A DNA stretch of 8,162 nucleotides, taken from an uncultured Collinsella sp. GTDB taxonomy: Bacteria; Actinomycetota; Coriobacteriia; Coriobacteriales; Coriobacteriaceae. The notes under the pieces were generated by a model. The model saw only the letters and a program-made list of their open reading frames with translations. It made no database searches and was not told the origin of the DNA. Positions 6,758-8,162 of the stretch are shown one piece after another (positions within the stretch are counted from its first letter, which is position 1; each line of letters begins with the position of its first letter). The translations under genes and the position numbers were made by a program. The stretch is taken from NCBI GenBank assembly GCA_900547345.1, contig URGG01000090.1, positions 1 to 8,162 of the forward strand, in the 5' to 3' direction.

Positions 6758-6997
6758 CTAGCTATCCTGGGATTCGTTTGCCGCATCCTCATCGTATTCC
6801 TGCTCGAGCTTGTCGGCCTCACGCGGCGTCAGCTCAAACTTATCGACCATGTCGACCGCACGGGAGCCTAGCTCAATCGCCTCGTCAAACAGATCGAGCG
6901 AACGCTCCAAGGACGTATCCTTAGAGCGAACGGTAGCTATGATCTGGTCCAAGCGGTCCGAAATCTCGTCGAAGTTGCGGACGGAACCCTCTGGCAT
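6758..6997 (-). CDS. xseB: Exodeoxyribonuclease VII small subunit
   Basis: A 79-residue helical protein matching the small subunit of exonuclease VII, which with XseA degrades single-stranded DNA to acid-soluble oligonucleotides. The family pattern is seen in NFDEISDRLDQIIATV (8-23), then SLERSLDLFDEAIELG (29-44), followed by a helix and an acidic tail (67-79). Length fits the family (about 60-90). The start ATG lies two bases after the nusB stop, and GAGGAG within the nusB end (7003-7008) serves as its ribosome site. The family C-terminal portion is less typical (DKFELTPREADK). The large subunit gene xseA is not adjacent and not in the window; in many bacteria it directly precedes xseB. Confidence 0.8.
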   Translation of the reverse strand: MPEGSVRNFDEISDRLDQIIATVRSKDTSLERSLDLFDEAIELGSRAVDMVDKFELTPREADKLEQEYDEDAANESQDS

Positions 6998-6999
6998 GG

Positions 7000-7584
7000 C
7001 TACTCCTCGACGGTACCGGTCTCGGCCTCGGCGACCTCAGCGTCCTCGTCGAGAACGCCGGCCTCGGACTGAGCAACCGCAACCTTTGCGGCAGCCTCGG
7101 CAGCCTGTGCCTCCTCGCGAGCACGATCTTCGGCCAGCAGCTCCTGGTACAGGTCCTCGCCCGGCAGCTCCTCGCTGCGAGCGATCTTACCCAGCACGCC
7201 GTTGACGAACGACGCGGACTGGTCGGTGCCATAGGCCTTGGCAAGCTCGACGGCCTCGTTGATCACGATGGCGTCCGAGACCTCCTCGTCAGTGAGGAAA
7301 CGCATCTCGTAAACGGCGATACGCAGCAGGTTGCGGTCGGCGCCGGGCATGCGCATAAGATCCCAGTTCTTGGCAACAGAACGCAGGGCGCAGTCGATGC
7401 GGTCGATATGCTCGTAGGCACCGCGGCACAGCTCCAGCGCATAGGGATCGAGGGGACCCTTCGAGATCAGGAAATCACCCTCGAGGACGCGCTCGAGCGG
7501 GCTGTCCGTGGCCTCGGCCTGGAACAGCAGCTGTAGCGCCTGACTGCGGGCAAGCGTACGCCCGCGATAAACCTTAAGGCTCAA
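7000..7584 (-). CDS. nusB: Transcription antitermination factor NusB
   Basis: A 194-residue protein; residues about 8-138 are the all-helical NusB core that binds boxA RNA with NusE (S10) in rRNA antitermination. Typical segments are RGRTLARSQALQLLFQAE (7-24), DRNLLRIAVYEM (83-94) and the helix VINEAVELAKAYGTDQSASF (107-126), followed by VNGVLGKIA. Beyond the core is a 55-residue tail (140-194) rich in Ala and Glu with few other residues, which most NusB proteins lack. The start is TTG at 7584; the first internal ATG lies at residue 77, far inside the core. It begins three bases after the Asp23-like stop codon and ends two bases before xseB. NusB next to an Asp23/YqhY gene and efp is typical of Gram-positive bacteria. 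Confidence 0.95.
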   Translation of the reverse strand: MSLKVYRGRTLARSQALQLLFQAEATDSPLERVLEGDFLISKGPLDPYALELCRGAYEHIDRIDCALRSVAKNWDLMRMPGADRNLLRIAVYEMRFLTDEEVSDAIVINEAVELAKAYGTDQSASFVNGVLGKIARSEELPGEDLYQELLAEDRAREEAQAAEAAAKVAVAQSEAGVLDEDAEVAEAETGTVEE

Positions 7585-7587
7585 AGG

Positions 7588-7950
7588 TTACTCCTTGGGG
7601 AAAACGAGACCGTCGATGCAAACGTCAACGCGCTCGACCTCAACGCCCACCTGGGCATCGATAGCGGCGACCACGGCAGCGCGAACGGCCTCGGCGAGTT
7701 TCTTGAACGGATAGCCAAAGAACACCACGACGCGCACGGTAAGTGCGAGCTTGTCGCCGACGACCTCGGCCTCGACCGCCGGCTCGGAAGCCGGGGCCTT
7801 GGACGAGAGCATCATGGAGACAAGGTTGGTGGCAAGGTCCTTGACGCCAACGGAGGCGATGCCCTCGACATCGGACACGGCGCGCGAGACGATGGCGGTC
7901 AGAACATCGGGCGAAATGCCGATGCCGTCAATCTTGATTTCCTGGGGCAT
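7588..7950 (-). CDS. Asp23/Gls24 family envelope stress protein (YqhY-like)
   Basis: A 120-residue protein that is a single Asp23/Gls24 domain. Seen are the typical start (IKIDGIGISPDVLTAIVSRA, 5-24), the VEGIASVG core (28-35), the beta-strand stretch LALTVRVVVFFGYPFKKLAEAV (68-89) and a VERVDVCIDGLVF end (105-117). There is no signal peptide or membrane segment, so it should be cytoplasmic. In B. subtilis the related YqhY lies just upstream of nusB and is linked to control of acetyl-CoA carboxylase; Asp23 of staphylococci is linked to cell-envelope stress. Which role applies here is unknown. The ATG has AGGAGG (7955-7960) four bases upstream, and the gene lies 24 bases after the efp stop. 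Translation of nusB starts three bases past its stop. Confidence 0.9.
   Translation of the reverse strand: MPQEIKIDGIGISPDVLTAIVSRAVSDVEGIASVGVKDLATNLVSMMLSSKAPASEPAVEAEVVGDKLALTVRVVVFFGYPFKKLAEAVRAAVVAAIDAQVGVEVERVDVCIDGLVFPKE
7591..7596 (-). promoter_or_regulatory. Ribosome binding site for the TTG start of nusB
   Basis: AAGGAG lies six bases before the TTG at 7584-7582 and sits within the last codons of the Asp23-like gene. There is no nearby ATG or GTG in frame, so this site supports the TTG start and coupled translation. Confidence 0.85.
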
Positions 7951-7974
7951 GAGTCCTCCTAGAAGAGTTGGTTG

Positions 7975-8162
7975 CTAGACGCGGGAGACGAACTTGCCGT
8001 CGCGGGTGTCAACCTTAATGACCTCGCCCTCGTTGAGGTACATGGGGACCTGGATGACAGCGCCGGTGTCGATCGTGGCCGGCTTAGTGGAACCCTGGAC
8101 GGTGTCGCCCTTAAAGCCCGGGTCGGTCTGGACGATGGTGGTCTCGATGAACATCGGCGGGG
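7975..8162 (-). CDS. efp: Translation elongation factor P, 3' end only
   Basis: The last 61 codons and stop of a gene cut by the right edge of the window. The protein reads through FKGDTVQGSTKPATIDTGAV and QVPMYLNEGEVIKVDTRDG to the end FVSRV, which matches the C-terminal OB domain (domain III) of EF-P. EF-P binds between the P and E sites of the ribosome and relieves stalling at consecutive prolines. The N-terminal KOW domain and the modified loop residue lie outside the window, so its modification type cannot be judged. It is the first gene seen of the minus-strand operon, and its promoter is further right. Confidence 0.95.
   Translation of the reverse strand, partial: PPMFIETTIVQTDPGFKGDTVQGSTKPATIDTGAVIQVPMYLNEGEVIKVDTRDGKFVSRV

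Overview
The window looks like a chromosomal segment of a Gram-positive, GC-rich actinobacterium of the Coriobacteriia type, most like Collinsella. This is inferred from codon use, from the strong AAGGAGG-type ribosome sites, and from the gene order efp, asp23, nusB, xseB, tlyA, nadK, recN. I could not run a search, so the genus is only a best guess. All recognised genes belong to known families. I see no CRISPR array, insertion sequence, phage gene, tRNA or rRNA.

Left part (1-2526): positions 1-250 carry no convincing gene. They hold a strong long-armed inverted repeat (88-174) and the intrinsic terminator (179-215) of the next gene. That gene, on the minus strand (251-2254), encodes a one-chain sugar PTS permease of the fructose family with domain order EIIB-EIIC-EIIA. 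The 272-base gap 2255-2526 separates it from a divergent gene. The gap holds nested palindromes that look like operator sites, candidate promoters in both directions, and two GC-rich palindromes in the permease leader.

Middle (2527-3425): the divergent plus-strand gene encodes an RpiR/MurR-type regulator with an N-terminal HTH and a C-terminal SIS sugar-phosphate domain. It most likely senses a phosphosugar made by the PTS and controls the permease promoter. A hairpin at 3393-3425 lies between its end and the convergent recN.

Right part (3444-8162): a tight minus-strand gene string read from right to left: efp (3' end only), an Asp23/YqhY-like gene, nusB, xseB, tlyA, nadK and recN. Gaps are 2 to 26 bases, or the genes overlap by 4 and 11 bases, so it is very probably one operon with coupled translation. 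It joins translation (EF-P), transcription antitermination (NusB), ribosome methylation (TlyA), NADP synthesis (NadK) and DNA repair (XseB, RecN). It resembles the efp-yqhY-nusB-...-recN region of Firmicutes, but folD, xseA, ispA, dxs and argR are not present between these genes.

The most useful leads are the nested palindromes between the PTS gene and its regulator, the left-edge inverted repeat, the lack of xseA beside xseB, and an Asn-Asp in place of the usual Asn-Glu in NAD kinase. I found no clear sign of a wholly new system.
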